DNA from: Halopseudomonas xinjiangensis | GTDB taxonomy: Bacteria; Pseudomonadota; Gammaproteobacteria; Pseudomonadales; Pseudomonadaceae | DNA length: 64,000 nt | Reading direction: 5' to 3' | Assembly (NCBI RefSeq): GCF_900104945.1 | Contig: NZ_LT629736.1 | Span: 1 to 64,000 of the forward strand | Shown here: positions 9,168-20,922 of the stretch, in pieces | How the letters are laid out: every line of letters begins with the position of its first letter | Numbering within the stretch: position 1 is the stretch's first letter | The notes under the pieces: generated by a model | The model's input: the letters and a program-made list of their open reading frames with translations, nothing else | What the model was told of the DNA's origin: nothing | Databases searched by the model: none | Program-made: the position numbers and the translations under genes

Positions 9168-11826
9168 TGTTTTCACGCTCTCTATAACCCGGGATGCCTT
9201 CATCGAGGAGGCCTTCTACACGGTTGCCGGTGACGTTGCCCAATCCTTTGAGCACGATCTGCAGGAAGATCCCACGGTTTGGTTCGTCGGTGGCAATCGA
9301 CTCGTATTCGTTGTAATCGACCCAATAACGATTGATGAAACGAAGTTTCCAGCAGCAGCTGTCGTACTCGATACCACCCAGGGCCTCGAGGGTGCGGTTG
9401 TCGGCCAGATCGTGCTGCCAGCGACCAATAACGCTCCACTGCGGATTGATCGGCCAGATGAACGAGACGTCTGACTGGTCGATGCGCCGGTTCGGGTCTT
9501 GAAAATAAGTGCCCGTAAGCGAGTCGAACGTGTTGAGCTCGTTCCGATAGCGGTAGCCGACATTGATGATCTTGCGTGGCTCCGGCTGGTAGTTTACGCG
9601 AATGTCGCCGGCGTTGCTGTCGCTGTCGTCCGGATCCCACAGCAGGTTGCTGCTCAGCCGCCAGTCGTCGTGCATCTGGTAGACCAGCTCGGCGGCGTAC
9701 GCTGAAGAGGACTTCTCGTCCCGTGGATCGTCGAGCCCGTCCATATCGAGCAGTTGCACGTCTCGATCGCGGAAATAAAAGATTTGCCCGAGGCTGGCGC
9801 GTGCGCGCTCCCGGCCATCATCGTCTATCAGGCGACTGGTGGTGCCGAGGGTGAGCTGGTTGGCGTCACCGGTACGATCGCGACCGCTGAAGCGGTCCTC
9901 GCGGTACAGCGAGGCATAGCTGAAAGTGGTTTCGTACGTATCGAACAAGGGCTGATCGCTCTGGTCTCGATAGGGCGAATATAAATAGAAGGCGCGGGGC
10001 TCGAGGGTCTGGCGCATGCCGCGCCCTAGCCAACTGGTGCGGCGGTCGAAATACAGGCCCGAATCCAGACTCGCCACCGGAACCGTATTCGACGGCGTGC
10101 GATCGGCCTGTTCGTAATCGAAGCCGTCGGCGCGCTCGTCGAACTGCAGATCATAAGCCACTGAGTAAACGCTCAGTGCGGGCGTTACGAATCCCCAGGT
10201 GTTGCGTAGCGGCAGGCTCACCTTGGGTATCGCACTGGCCCGGTGGCCGGTGGCTCGCTGCAGGCCGACCAGGCTTTCGTCCGGCTTGCGGATCAGCACG
10301 CCCAGATCATCATACTGACCGCCGCTTTCTGTATAGATGAGGCCGTCACTCAGGTCGCGGTCGAAATGTGTGTACTGCAGGCTGTAATCGAACCGTACGC
10401 CTGCGCCAAGCGAATTGCCGCCATCGAGCTGCAGCTGAGGCATGCGCTCGTAGGGGGTGACGGCGGTCACGGTCGCAAGCTCGTAGCCGTGGACCAGCGC
10501 GCGGAAGGTGTAGTTTTCACCGAAGTAGTTCAGCGCTCCGCGCTGATCCATGTAAATTTCCGGACGCGCATCGAGCGCTGTGTCGAGATCCTGGAAGTAG
10601 TACGGATCGCTCAGCGAGCCGGTATCGAGATTGGCGTACCAGCGCTGGCTGAGGCGCTGCTCGTGGCGCGCGCGATACATCCAGCGGTCCTCGCCAAATT
10701 CCTTGTCATCGAGATAAGCGGCGTTGAGCTGGCTGTAGCTGACCGCGCTCATGTGGCGGGCCTCGCCGTCGAGCAGCGCGCCTCGCTTGGTCATGAATGT
10801 GGGGTACAGAGTGGCGTCGTAGTTGGGCGCCAGGTTGAAGTAATAAGGGACCGTGACATAGGCACCACTGTCCGTGCTGCTACCGTAGCTTGGTGTGAGC
10901 AGGCCGGTCTGGCGACGCTCATCGAGCGGAAAGTACAGATAGGGCGTGTACAGCACCGGTACGTCCTTGACGTGCAGCCGGACGTGCTTGGCCTCGCCCC
11001 AGCCCTTCTCGCGGTCGAGTTCGACGTCCTTGGCATGCAGCGTCCAGGTGTTTTCGCCAGGCTCGCAGGTGGTGTAGGTGCCGTTGGTCATGACGATGAC
11101 ACCATCGTCGCGTCGCTTGATGGTCGCTGCCGAGCCGCGTGCATGCGCCTCATGCATGACGTAGCGAGCCCCTTCGATGCGCGTTTCGCCGGTGTCGACG
11201 CGCATGCTGGCGTTGTCGCCCAGGATCAGCACGCCCTGGTCGCGCAGACGCACATCATCCTGCAAGCGAATGATGTCGTTGCCTCGATCATAATTGGCTG
11301 CATCGGCGCGAGCCTGCAAGCGCCCCTGGCGCAACAGTACGTCGCCCTCCAGGGTGCCGGTCTGGTTGCCCTGCTCGAAGCGACTGCTGTCGGCTTCGGC
11401 GTAGATGGGCAGCTCTTCGAACGGGGTATCGTCGTCACGGCCTGCGCGGGGCGGTTCGATGTACGTCCCGCCACAGTAGGGCGCGATCGCTGCTCGCTGG
11501 GCTGCGCTGAGCTGATCACGCGGAACCCAGTCCAGTTCGTTGAACTCCGATGCGGAAGTGGGCGTAGCGTCGCGCGGCTCGCTGACGCTCGCGGCGGGCT
11601 GGTTGTCCGCCTGCTCCGCTTGCGCTGCGGCCGGAGCAGGCCGTTGCGGACGCGGTGGCAGGGCAGCAGGGGCTTCGAGCGTTGAGCAATTCCAGCCGCC
11701 GCCGGCCTCGCTGGCGCGACATTCGACCTGCCCGACCGCCAGACTGGTCATTGGTTGAGCGAGCAGCAGACCGCTGGCCAGCAACATGGGAAACGAGGGG
11801 CGGAACGGAGGTTTGCGGTAGGCCAT
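9157..11826 (-). CDS. lptD: LPS-assembly protein LptD
   Basis: 889 residues. It has a signal peptide, a soluble OstA-like beta-jellyroll domain with repeated R-L-Q-D type strands (GDVLLRQGRLQARADAANYD, about residues 155-280), then a C-terminal beta barrel. Cysteines near the mature N-terminus and an adjacent Cys-Cys pair in DSCCWK near the C-terminus match the disulfide-forming cysteines known from E. coli LptD. It inserts LPS into the outer leaflet together with LptE, whose gene is not in this window. It heads the seven-gene operon and is divergent from amgK across 150 bp. Confidence 0.97.
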   Translation of the reverse strand: MAYRKPPFRPSFPMLLASGLLLAQPMTSLAVGQVECRASEAGGGWNCSTLEAPAALPPRPQRPAPAAAQAEQADNQPAASVSEPRDATPTSASEFNELDWVPRDQLSAAQRAAIAPYCGGTYIEPPRAGRDDDTPFEELPIYAEADSSRFEQGNQTGTLEGDVLLRQGRLQARADAANYDRGNDIIRLQDDVRLRDQGVLILGDNASMRVDTGETRIEGARYVMHEAHARGSAATIKRRDDGVIVMTNGTYTTCEPGENTWTLHAKDVELDREKGWGEAKHVRLHVKDVPVLYTPYLYFPLDERRQTGLLTPSYGSSTDSGAYVTVPYYFNLAPNYDATLYPTFMTKRGALLDGEARHMSAVSYSQLNAAYLDDKEFGEDRWMYRARHEQRLSQRWYANLDTGSLSDPYYFQDLDTALDARPEIYMDQRGALNYFGENYTFRALVHGYELATVTAVTPYERMPQLQLDGGNSLGAGVRFDYSLQYTHFDRDLSDGLIYTESGGQYDDLGVLIRKPDESLVGLQRATGHRASAIPKVSLPLRNTWGFVTPALSVYSVAYDLQFDERADGFDYEQADRTPSNTVPVASLDSGLYFDRRTSWLGRGMRQTLEPRAFYLYSPYRDQSDQPLFDTYETTFSYASLYREDRFSGRDRTGDANQLTLGTTSRLIDDDGRERARASLGQIFYFRDRDVQLLDMDGLDDPRDEKSSSAYAAELVYQMHDDWRLSSNLLWDPDDSDSNAGDIRVNYQPEPRKIINVGYRYRNELNTFDSLTGTYFQDPNRRIDQSDVSFIWPINPQWSVIGRWQHDLADNRTLEALGGIEYDSCCWKLRFINRYWVDYNEYESIATDEPNRGIFLQIVLKGLGNVTGNRVEGLLDEGIPGYRERENNAF

Positions 11827-11976
11827 TATGTAGTTATCCGGGCTTCCAGTCGGCGCGATCGCAGCAACTTGTGCGAGCGCAATGCAACATGCATGCTGCG
11901 TCTGCGTTCAAAGATCACGGATAATAAAGCATTGTGCGGCGCCAGAGCCAGCATCGACCAGATCGGGATGATAATC

Positions 11977-13655
<1,679 letters not shown>

Positions 13656-13656
13656 C

Positions 13657-14427
13657 TTGCTCTGGCCTGTAACCCTTCTCGGCGCCCTCGTCGGCGGGCT
13701 TGTCGCCGAGCTGCCAGGCGTCTTGCTTGGTGGTGTACTGGGGCATGCGCTGGATCGGCACTGGGGCTTGCGCCGTTGGGGCGACCTGGCAAGGCGTTTC
13801 AGTGGCGGTAGAGAAGGCGTTTTCGAGGAAGTACTGTTCCTCAGCCTGGGTAGACTGGCGAAGGCCGAGGGACGCGTCGAGCCGGTTCATCTGCAGTTGG
13901 CCCGCGACATCATGCAACAGTATCGGCTCGACGAGCCGGCTCGCCTGAAAGCAATGCGTGACTTCAATCGCGGCAAGGACCCGGCGGTGAGCGTCGCCCG
14001 ACGTCTGAAGCGACTGAAGCGCAACGATCCAGCGCGGGCTGCCGAAGTGATCGACTGCTGCTGGCGCATGGCGCTGGCGAGCGGCGGGCTGGGGCCGCGT
14101 TCGCGAAGCCTGCTGGACGAATGGTCTGCTCTTGCCGGGATGGGCCGGGCCGAACATCAGCGCATGCATCAGCGCCACCAGCGTGCGCATGCCGCCAAGC
14201 CGCCGATGGCAAGTCGTGATCGCGTGCGCGAAGCAGCGACGTTGCTGGGGGTCGATCTGGACGCCAGCCCAGAGGTCATCAAACGTGCCTATCGCCGGCA
14301 ACTGAGCAAGCACCATCCGGACAAGATGCGCGGTGCGTCAACAGTTGTCCTGGCTCAGGCGGGCGAGCGGATACAGGCAATCCAGGACGCCTACGAGCGA
14401 GTCCGGCGTCACCGCGGGTTTCGCTGA
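13657..14427 (+). CDS. djlA: DjlA-like TerB/J-domain co-chaperone
   Basis: 256 residues from a proposed TTG start at 13657 (MLWPVTLLGALVGGLV), placed 8 bases after AGGAAA; an ATG at 13627 would overlap murU by 29 bp and add [10 protein letters not shown]. There is one N-terminal membrane-spanning, glycine-rich segment (about 1-35), a TerB/DjlA-like acidic domain (about 50-150), and a C-terminal J domain with the HPD tripeptide in KHHPDK that stimulates DnaK. The arrangement matches DjlA, an inner-membrane DnaK co-chaperone. It ends convergent with the next gene, overlapping it by 19 bp. Confidence 0.85.
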   Translation: MLWPVTLLGALVGGLVAELPGVLLGGVLGHALDRHWGLRRWGDLARRFSGGREGVFEEVLFLSLGRLAKAEGRVEPVHLQLARDIMQQYRLDEPARLKAMRDFNRGKDPAVSVARRLKRLKRNDPARAAEVIDCCWRMALASGGLGPRSRSLLDEWSALAGMGRAEHQRMHQRHQRAHAAKPPMASRDRVREAATLLGVDLDASPEVIKRAYRRQLSKHHPDKMRGASTVVLAQAGERIQAIQDAYERVRRHRGFR

Positions 14428-15245
14428 GCCGCAGGCAGCTTTCGCAGCCAGCCTTCGATGCGCTTGATCAGCATCTGCTGGGTCTGTGGCGTGTTGCCGG
14501 GATTGCTGACCAGTATCTGTCGATAATGCGGATGATCGGTTCGCTGGGCTATCAGCTGTCGCTCGCGGGCCGCGTCGCTGCGCCCAAGCGCACCTTTGGT
14601 AGCGATATCCAGAAGAGGTTTGTCCCAGGTTTCCAGCAAAGGCTGCAGCGGTCGCTCGGGACCGGCCGGGCGCGGCTGATAAACGATCAGCGCGCTAACC
14701 GCTGGCAGCGCATCGGCTTGCTGCAGGACCCAGTAGCTGGCCCGGCCTCGCGCGATGACCGCCACCGGAGCTGCCCCTGTTTCCGCAAGCAGTGCAAGTC
14801 CTAGCTCGAGTCGCTCGGCTATGCGTTGTTCGAACAGACTTTGGCGCGCGGCGCTGTCATCGTCCGCTGCACCGATGTGAGATGGCGGCGCTTCCGGCAG
14901 TCCGATGGCCAGCGTATTCCAGCCCGCTTCGCTCAGGTTGGCGCGCGCCGGCTCGATCAATTCGGGCCAGTTGGCATGTTCCCCCAGGTCGGCGACCACC
15001 AGAACGCTTCCGAGCGGGTCGGGACGGGCCGCAGGGAGGAACAACCCGAGGAAGGCTGACTCGCCTTCGCCAAGTTGACGCTGCTGGGTAGGAGGGATCT
15101 GTCTTTGCAGGGCTTGTTCCTGGCCGGATGAGCGTGATGACAGGTCCGGTCTTGCCTGGCTGGCTTCGGCGGCTTGCGGCGCCTCGGGCGTCTGTGCCTG
15201 AAGCGATGAGCAAACCATCAAAAGCACTAGCAGTAGGCGGCCCAT
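14409..15245 (-). CDS. Exported DUF3530-like protein
   Basis: 278 residues with a signal peptide (MGRLLLVLLMVCSSLQAQ) followed by an Ala/Gln/Ser-rich spacer to about residue 60. The rest looks like a degenerate alpha/beta hydrolase: LGSVLVVADLGEHANW early on and VAVIARGRASYWVLQQ where a GxSxG elbow would be expected; the serine sits in GRAS, so catalysis is doubtful. I recall a protein of this kind just before rpe in other pseudomonads (DUF3530). Function unknown; likely periplasmic. Confidence 0.7.
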   Translation of the reverse strand: MGRLLLVLLMVCSSLQAQTPEAPQAAEASQARPDLSSRSSGQEQALQRQIPPTQQRQLGEGESAFLGLFLPAARPDPLGSVLVVADLGEHANWPELIEPARANLSEAGWNTLAIGLPEAPPSHIGAADDDSAARQSLFEQRIAERLELGLALLAETGAAPVAVIARGRASYWVLQQADALPAVSALIVYQPRPAGPERPLQPLLETWDKPLLDIATKGALGRSDAARERQLIAQRTDHPHYRQILVSNPGNTPQTQQMLIKRIEGWLRKLPAAQRNPR

Positions 15246-15341
15246 CGTCGCGACTCCTTGGCAGTAATCACCGGAGTATAACAGCAGCCCCGAAATGCTT
15301 CGGGTAGACTAGACAGGTTCAGTTCCTGTCCGGAGTTAGTC

Positions 15342-16016
15342 ATGCCCGATTACGCCATTGCCCCGTCCATCCTCTCCGCCGACTTCGCCCGTCTGGGCGA
15401 GGATGTCGATCGGGTTCTGGCGGCCGGCGCCGACATTGTCCATTTCGATGTGATGGATAACCACTATGTCCCCAACCTGACTATCGGTCCGATGGTCTGT
15501 TCGGCGCTGCGCAAATATGGCGTGACCGCGCCGATCGATGTGCATCTGATGGTCAAGCCGGTCGATCGGATCATCGGCGATTTCCTCGAAGCCGGTGCCA
15601 GCTACATTACCTTTCATCCTGAAGCCAGCGAGCACATTGATCGTTCGCTGCAGCTCATTCGCGACGGCGGGGCCAAGGCGGGCCTCGTGTTCAACCCGGC
15701 GACGCCGCTGGACAGCCTGAAATATGTTATGGACAAGGTCGACATGATTCTGCTGATGAGCGTCAACCCTGGCTTCGGCGGGCAGAAATTCATTCCCGGC
15801 ACCCTGGATAAGCTGCGCGAGGCGCGGGCGTTGATCAGTGCGAGCGGGCGCGATATTCGTCTGGAAATCGATGGTGGCGTGAACGAGAAAAACATCCGCG
15901 ACATTGCCGAAGCCGGAGCGGATACCTTCGTTGCCGGCTCGGCAATTTTCAGCAAGCCGGACTACAAGGCGGTCATCGACGCCATGCGCAGCGAATTGGC
16001 GCAGGTGCAGCGCTGA
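15342..16016 (+). CDS. rpe: Ribulose-phosphate 3-epimerase
   Basis: 224 residues, a complete TIM barrel with [30 protein letters not shown] (metal His and catalytic Asp), MVKPVDR and FGGQKFI. It interconverts ribulose-5-P and xylulose-5-P in the pentose phosphate pathway. The ATG follows GGAG. gph starts 2 bp after its stop, so the pair is one operon, as in other pseudomonads. Confidence 0.97.
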   Translation: MPDYAIAPSILSADFARLGEDVDRVLAAGADIVHFDVMDNHYVPNLTIGPMVCSALRKYGVTAPIDVHLMVKPVDRIIGDFLEAGASYITFHPEASEHIDRSLQLIRDGGAKAGLVFNPATPLDSLKYVMDKVDMILLMSVNPGFGGQKFIPGTLDKLREARALISASGRDIRLEIDGGVNEKNIRDIAEAGADTFVAGSAIFSKPDYKAVIDAMRSELAQVQR

Positions 16017-16018
16017 AT

Positions 16019-16699
16019 ATGACGGCACTCGCTCGGCTGTTCGAGGGTCGGCTTCCCGATCTGGTGATGTTCGATCTGGACGGCACGCTGGTTGACTCGG
16101 TTCCCGATCTGGCTGCGGCGGTCGATACGATGCTCGGCCGGCTCGGCCGGCCGCCTGCGGGCGTCGAGCGGGTCCGTGACTGGGTGGGCAACGGCGCAGC
16201 CGTGCTGGTGCGTCGCGCCCTGGCCGGCTCGATTGACCACAATGGAGTCGATGATTCGCAGGCCGCCGATGCGCTGGCGATATTTCTTGAGGCTTACAGT
16301 GGCGGACATGACCTGACCACGGTCTACCCGGGCGCCCTCGATTTTCTTGACTGGCTGCAAGATAACGCTGTGCGGATGGCGGTCATCACCAACAAGCCCC
16401 AGCGCTTTGTCCAACCGCTACTTGATGAGGTAGGCCTTGGCGGCTATTTCGACTGGCTGATCGGGGGCGATACCTTGCCCACCCAGAAGCCGGATCCGGC
16501 AGCCTTGCTGCATGTGATGGGGGAGGTCGGTGTGGTGGCTGGGCAAGCGCTCTTTGTCGGTGACTCGCGTAACGACATTCTGGCCGCGCGCGCCGCAGGG
16601 GTGAAGGTGGTTGCCGTCAGCTACGGCTACAATCATGGCGAGCCGATCGCCGCGGAAAACCCCGACCTGCTGGTTGATTCACTGTCCGCGCTCATATAG
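16019..16699 (+). CDS. gph: Phosphoglycolate phosphatase
   Basis: 226 residues, HAD superfamily. The nucleophile motif is FDLDGTLVDS near residue 19, the second motif VITNKPQ, and the metal motif VGDSRNDILAAR. It dephosphorylates 2-phosphoglycolate produced by DNA repair. It lies between rpe and the trp leader, the conserved pseudomonad order rpe-gph-trpE. Confidence 0.94.
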   Translation: MTALARLFEGRLPDLVMFDLDGTLVDSVPDLAAAVDTMLGRLGRPPAGVERVRDWVGNGAAVLVRRALAGSIDHNGVDDSQAADALAIFLEAYSGGHDLTTVYPGALDFLDWLQDNAVRMAVITNKPQRFVQPLLDEVGLGGYFDWLIGGDTLPTQKPDPAALLHVMGEVGVVAGQALFVGDSRNDILAARAAGVKVVAVSYGYNHGEPIAAENPDLLVDSLSALI

Positions 16700-16761
16700 T
16701 CTTTCAATCCATTCCTACCGATTTATATGGATCAGCCGTGTTTGTCAGCAACCGCAAACTG

Positions 16762-16806
16762 ATGAGAGTGATCAAGGCGCTCGCCCGCTGGCGTTGGCGC
16801 GCCTGA
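16762..16806 (+). CDS. trpL: Tryptophan leader peptide (TrpL-like)
   Basis: A 14-residue ORF, MRVIKALARWRWRA, whose two Trp codons are separated by one Arg codon and lie close to its stop. It ends 8 bases before a GC-rich terminator hairpin and 70 bp before trpE. That is the classical layout of a tryptophan attenuator: ribosome stalling at the Trp codons when charged tRNA-Trp is scarce would prevent terminator formation. I see no strong ribosome site; an in-frame GTG at 16738 is an alternative start. Attenuation of trpE is known in Pseudomonas putida; the peptide here is read directly from the sequence. Confidence 0.82.
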   Translation: MRVIKALARWRWRA

Positions 16807-16814
16807 TTTCGCCT

Positions 16815-16845
16815 GCCTGCGCCGCGCGCGGGCCTCTTCGTTTGT
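16815..16845 (+). terminator. Attenuator terminator hairpin before trpE
   Basis: Arms GCCTGCGC (16815-16822) and GCGCGGGC (16826-16833) form an 8-bp stem with one G-U pair and a CGC loop, followed by a T-rich tract CTCTTCGTTTGTG. The leader-peptide Trp codons lie just upstream. The arm-flanking GCCTCT (16832-16837) could also pair with AGAGGC overlapping the trpE ribosome site (16866-16871); that is only a suggestion. A candidate promoter is TTGATT (16674) with TATAGT (16695), spacer 15, which is short. Confidence 0.72.
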
Positions 16846-16876
16846 GTGACAAATTACTTGCCCCGAGAGGCTGATC

Positions 16877-18349
16877 ATGACCCGAGACGAATTCCTTCGC
16901 CTGGCCGACCAGGACTGCAACCGTGTACCCGTTGTACGCGAAGTGCTGGCCGACCTGGACACGCCGCTGTCCACGTATCTCAAGCTGGCCGACGCGCCTT
17001 ACTCCTACCTGCTCGAATCTGTGCAGGGCGGAGAAAAGTGGGGGCAGTATTCGATCATCGGGCTGCCATGCAGGACACAGCTGCGCGTGAGGGGCGAAAT
17101 CATCACGGTCATGACCGATGGTGTCGAGACCGAGCGTCATGAAACCACCGACCCGCTGAGCTTCGTCGAGACATTCCAGGCGCGGTATCGCGTCGCCGAA
17201 GTGCCAGGCCTGCCACGTTTCACTGGCGGCCTGGTGGGTTACTTCGGCTATGACACGGTGCGCTACATCGAGCCGCGGCTGGCCGGTAAAGCGCCCAGGG
17301 ATGTGCTGGGTACACCGGATATCCTGCTGATGGTGTCGGACGATGTGCTGGTGTTCGACAATCTCTCCGGCAAGCTGATGTTGATCACCCATGCCGATCC
17401 GGCTGTGGCCGATGCCTTTGATCAGGCCCAGGCGCGCCTCGACGAGCTGGTGATTCGCCTGCGGGAAAGCATTCCGCGCCCACCGGTAGCGGAGCCTCGC
17501 GAAGTGCACGAGGATGATTTCCGCTCCGGCTTCGGTCAGCAGGGCTTCGAGGCTGGCGTCGACCGGATCAAGGAATACATCCTCGACGGCGACGTGATGC
17601 AGGTAGTGCTGGCCCAGCGCATGAGCATACCCTACACCGCGCCGCCGCTGGATCTGTACCGCGCCCTGCGCTGTCTGAATCCGTCGCCTTATATGTTTTT
17701 CCTCAATCTGGACGATCATCATGTGGTGGGCTCGTCGCCGGAAATTCTGGCGCGTCTGGAAGACGGTGTGGTCACGGTCCGGCCGATTGCCGGTACGCGC
17801 AAACGCGGCCGAACCAAGGAAGAGGATCTGGAACTGGAGCACGAGCTGCTGGCCGACCCCAAGGAGATCGCCGAACATCTGATGCTCATCGATCTCGGTC
17901 GCAATGATGCCGGCCGGGTCGCCGAGATCGGCACGGTGCGGCTGACCGACAAGATGGTGGTCGAGCGTTATTCACATGTCATGCATATCGTATCCAACGT
18001 CGAGGCGAAACTGCGTCAGGGTCTGACCGCGATGGACGTGCTGCGCGCCACCTTTCCGGCCGGGACCCTGTCTGGTGCGCCAAAGATTCGGGCGATGGAG
18101 ATCATCGACGAGATCGAACCGGTCAAGCGTGGTGTCTATGGCGGGGCGGTCGGCTATCTTGGGTGGAACGGCAACATGGATACGGCGATTGCCATTCGTA
18201 CTGCGGTGATCAAGGACCAGACGCTGCACATTCAGGCCGGCGCAGGTGTTGTCGCCGATTCGGTCCCGCTCAGCGAGTGGGAAGAGACCCTGAACAAGGG
18301 GCGCGCGGTGTTCCGCGCGGTAACCATGGCCGAACAGGGTCTGGGCTGA
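16877..18349 (+). CDS. trpE: Anthranilate synthase component I
   Basis: 490 residues. [21 protein letters not shown] near residues 44-64 contains the LLES element that binds feedback-inhibiting tryptophan. The C-terminal chorismate-binding domain includes [19 protein letters not shown] and [18 protein letters not shown]. With TrpG it makes anthranilate from chorismate and glutamine. It follows the leader and attenuator, and trpG starts 10 bp after its stop. Confidence 0.97.
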   Translation: MTRDEFLRLADQDCNRVPVVREVLADLDTPLSTYLKLADAPYSYLLESVQGGEKWGQYSIIGLPCRTQLRVRGEIITVMTDGVETERHETTDPLSFVETFQARYRVAEVPGLPRFTGGLVGYFGYDTVRYIEPRLAGKAPRDVLGTPDILLMVSDDVLVFDNLSGKLMLITHADPAVADAFDQAQARLDELVIRLRESIPRPPVAEPREVHEDDFRSGFGQQGFEAGVDRIKEYILDGDVMQVVLAQRMSIPYTAPPLDLYRALRCLNPSPYMFFLNLDDHHVVGSSPEILARLEDGVVTVRPIAGTRKRGRTKEEDLELEHELLADPKEIAEHLMLIDLGRNDAGRVAEIGTVRLTDKMVVERYSHVMHIVSNVEAKLRQGLTAMDVLRATFPAGTLSGAPKIRAMEIIDEIEPVKRGVYGGAVGYLGWNGNMDTAIAIRTAVIKDQTLHIQAGAGVVADSVPLSEWEETLNKGRAVFRAVTMAEQGLG

Positions 18350-18359
18350 GGAGACGAAC

Positions 18360-18959
18360 ATGCTGCTGATGATCGATAACTACGATTCCTTCACCTACAA
18401 CGTCGTGCAATACCTGGGCGAACTGGGCGCCGACGTGAAGGTGATTCGCAACGATGAAATGACCATCGAACAGATCGAGGCGCTGCAGCCCGAACGTATC
18501 GTCATTTCACCCGGCCCCTGCACACCGAACGAAGCGGGCGTGTCGGTTCCGGTACTCAAGCATTTTGCCGGTAAATTGCCGATTCTCGGCGTCTGCCTTG
18601 GCCATCAGAGCATTGGTCAGGCGTTCGGAGGTGAAGTGGTGCGGGCGCGGCAGGTGATGCACGGCAAGACCAGTCCGGTTTATCACGAGCACGAAGGTGT
18701 GTTCGAAGGACTGCCTGATCCGCTGACGGTCACCCGGTACCATTCGCTGGTGGTGCGCCAGGAGTCGCTCCCGGATTGTCTGGAGGTTACTGCCTGGACG
18801 CAGAGCGAGGGCGGCAAGCCTGATGAGATCATGGGACTGCGCCACCGAGAGTACATGATCGAAGGGGTGCAGTTTCACCCCGAATCGATCCTCACCGAAC
18901 AGGGTCACGATTTGCTGGCCAACTTCCTCAAGCAGGAAGGCGGGCTTCGCCGCAGCTAA
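18360..18959 (+). CDS. trpG: Anthranilate synthase component II (glutamine amidotransferase)
   Basis: 199 residues, class I amidotransferase. It contains [16 protein letters not shown], the catalytic Cys in [15 protein letters not shown] and the His-Glu in [10 protein letters not shown]. It supplies ammonia to TrpE and may serve p-aminobenzoate synthesis as well. It sits directly between trpE and trpD. In P. aeruginosa trpG is far from trpE because of the pyocin locus; here they are adjacent. Confidence 0.96.
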   Translation: MLLMIDNYDSFTYNVVQYLGELGADVKVIRNDEMTIEQIEALQPERIVISPGPCTPNEAGVSVPVLKHFAGKLPILGVCLGHQSIGQAFGGEVVRARQVMHGKTSPVYHEHEGVFEGLPDPLTVTRYHSLVVRQESLPDCLEVTAWTQSEGGKPDEIMGLRHREYMIEGVQFHPESILTEQGHDLLANFLKQEGGLRRS

Positions 18960-18970
18960 GGAGCATGCAT

Positions 18971-20017
18971 ATGGATATCAGGACGGCACTCGCACGGGTG
19001 GTCGAACATATCGACCTGACCACCGAGGAAATGCAGGACGTCATGCGCCAGATCATGACCGGCCAGTGCACCGATGCACAGATTGGCGGCTTCCTCGTCG
19101 CGCTGCGCATGAAGAGCGAAAGCATCGATGAGATCACCGGCGCGGCCATGGTCATGCGCGAGCTGGCCGCTCGCGTCGAGATCGGCGTCAATCGGCTGGT
19201 CGACACCTGTGGTACCGGTGGCGACGGCGCGAACATTTTCAACGTCTCCACCGCTGCGGCTCTAGTGGTTGCGGCCGCGGGTGGCCGCGTCGCCAAACAT
19301 GGCAACCGCGCGGTATCCGGCAAGAGCGGCAGTGCCGATCTACTCGAGGCAGCGGGAGTCAATCTGAACCTGACGCCTGAGCAGGTCGGACGCTGCGTCG
19401 AGGCGGTCGGGGTCGGCTTCATGTTCGCGCCTGCTCATCACGGCGCGATGAAACACGCGGTCGGGCCACGGCGCGAGCTGGGCATGCGTACGCTGTTCAA
19501 CATGCTCGGTCCGATGACCAATCCGGCCGGGGTCGAACACCAGGTGATCGGCGTGTTCAGCGAAAAGCTCTGCCGGCCGATGGCCGAAGTGCTCCGGCGC
19601 CTGGGTAGCAGGCATGTGCTGATCGTGCATGCCAAGGACGGGCTCGATGAGATGAGCCTGGCGACCAGCAGCCACATCGCCGAGCTGAAGAACGGCGAGA
19701 TTACCGAATACAGCGTCACCCCGGAGGACCTCGGCCTGAAAAGCCGCAGTCTGATCGGGCTCGAAGTGGCCGATCCTGCAGCCTCGCTGGCGCTGATCCG
19801 CGATGCCCTGGGCAAGCGCTCAACCGAGGCCGGTGAAAAGGCGGCAGACATGATCATCCTCAATGCGGGCGCAGCACTGTACGCCGCCGATCAGGCGACC
19901 ACGCTCAAACAGGGCGTCGAGCTTGCCTCGGATGCACTGTTTTCGGGGCTGGCACGAGAGAAGCTCAACGAACTGGTGGCCTTTACCGACGTCTTTCGTG
20001 AGGAGGCCAGCCAGTGA
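18971..20017 (+). CDS. trpD: Anthranilate phosphoribosyltransferase
   Basis: 348 residues from the ATG at 18971 ([17 protein letters not shown]); an ATG at 18965 is in frame but only one base from the AAGGAG site, whereas 18971 has a 7-base spacing. The PRPP-binding signature [14 protein letters not shown] and [19 protein letters not shown] are intact. It transfers phosphoribose to anthranilate. The ribosome site overlaps the trpG stop region. Confidence 0.96.
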   Translation: MDIRTALARVVEHIDLTTEEMQDVMRQIMTGQCTDAQIGGFLVALRMKSESIDEITGAAMVMRELAARVEIGVNRLVDTCGTGGDGANIFNVSTAAALVVAAAGGRVAKHGNRAVSGKSGSADLLEAAGVNLNLTPEQVGRCVEAVGVGFMFAPAHHGAMKHAVGPRRELGMRTLFNMLGPMTNPAGVEHQVIGVFSEKLCRPMAEVLRRLGSRHVLIVHAKDGLDEMSLATSSHIAELKNGEITEYSVTPEDLGLKSRSLIGLEVADPAASLALIRDALGKRSTEAGEKAADMIILNAGAALYAADQATTLKQGVELASDALFSGLAREKLNELVAFTDVFREEASQ

Positions 20018-20808
20018 GCGTGCCGACGATTCTGCAGAACATCATTGCCCGCAAGTACGAAGAAGTGGCCGAGCGCCGTGCTCAGATGAGTCTGACCGAG
20101 CTCGAAACCCTGGCCGCCGCGGCGGAGCCGGTGCGTGGTTTTGCCAATGCGCTGCAAAGTCGCAAGGCGGCGCGCAAGCCAGCGGTCATTGCCGAAATCA
20201 AGAAGGCTTCGCCGAGCAAGGGCGTGCTGCGCGAGCATTTCGTGCCTGCCGATATTGCGGAGAGTTACGAGAAGGGTGGCGCGGCCTGTCTGTCAATCCT
20301 GACGGATGTCGATTTCTTTCAGGGGCACGACGATTATTTGCGCCAGGCACGGGCGGCCTGCAGCCTGCCGGTCATTCGCAAGGATTTTCTGGTCGATCCG
20401 TATCAGGTTGTCGAGGCTCGGGCCATGGGCGCCGACTGCATCCTGCTCATCGTGTCCGCTCTAGAAGATGGTCAGATGGTCGAACTTGCCAGTGTGGCCG
20501 CGCAGCAGGGGCTGGATGTGCTGGTGGAAGTCCATGATGGTGAAGAGCTCGATCGCGCGCTGCGCCTCGATACGCGATTGATCGGTATCAACAACCGCAA
20601 CCTGCATACGTTCGACGTGACGCTGGATACCACCCTGGAGCTGCTGCCTCGGGTGCCAGCGGATCGTCTACTGGTGACCGAGAGCGGAATCCTGAATCGT
20701 GCCGATGTCGATCTGATGCTGGCGCACGACGTGTTCGGGTTCCTGGTTGGTGAGGCCTTCATGCGGGCCGTCGAGCCCGGCACGGAATTGCGCAGACTGT
20801 TCTTCTGA
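20014..20808 (+). CDS. trpC: Indole-3-glycerol-phosphate synthase
   Basis: 264 residues, starting at GTG 20014, which overlaps the trpD stop as GTGA. It contains [11 protein letters not shown], the catalytic Lys in [14 protein letters not shown] and [12 protein letters not shown]. It is monofunctional (no TrpF domain), as in pseudomonads. It is the last trp gene here; trpB, trpA and trpF are not in the window. Confidence 0.97.
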   Translation: MSVPTILQNIIARKYEEVAERRAQMSLTELETLAAAAEPVRGFANALQSRKAARKPAVIAEIKKASPSKGVLREHFVPADIAESYEKGGAACLSILTDVDFFQGHDDYLRQARAACSLPVIRKDFLVDPYQVVEARAMGADCILLIVSALEDGQMVELASVAAQQGLDVLVEVHDGEELDRALRLDTRLIGINNRNLHTFDVTLDTTLELLPRVPADRLLVTESGILNRADVDLMLAHDVFGFLVGEAFMRAVEPGTELRRLFF

Positions 20809-20922
20809 CCTGGCGACTCTGATACCTATCTGAAAAGTTGATCGTTGGTAACCGGATTTTGCGCTTTTCCGGTTGCTGGCTCGATGCAAGAATCTGTGCG
20901 ATCAACTTACCGGAGCGGTTCG

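Noticed and set aside
10243..11685. 480-codon plus-strand open frame opposite lptD
   Set aside because: Long antisense frame in GC-rich DNA. lptD on the other strand has full domain structure and cysteines, so this is a shadow.
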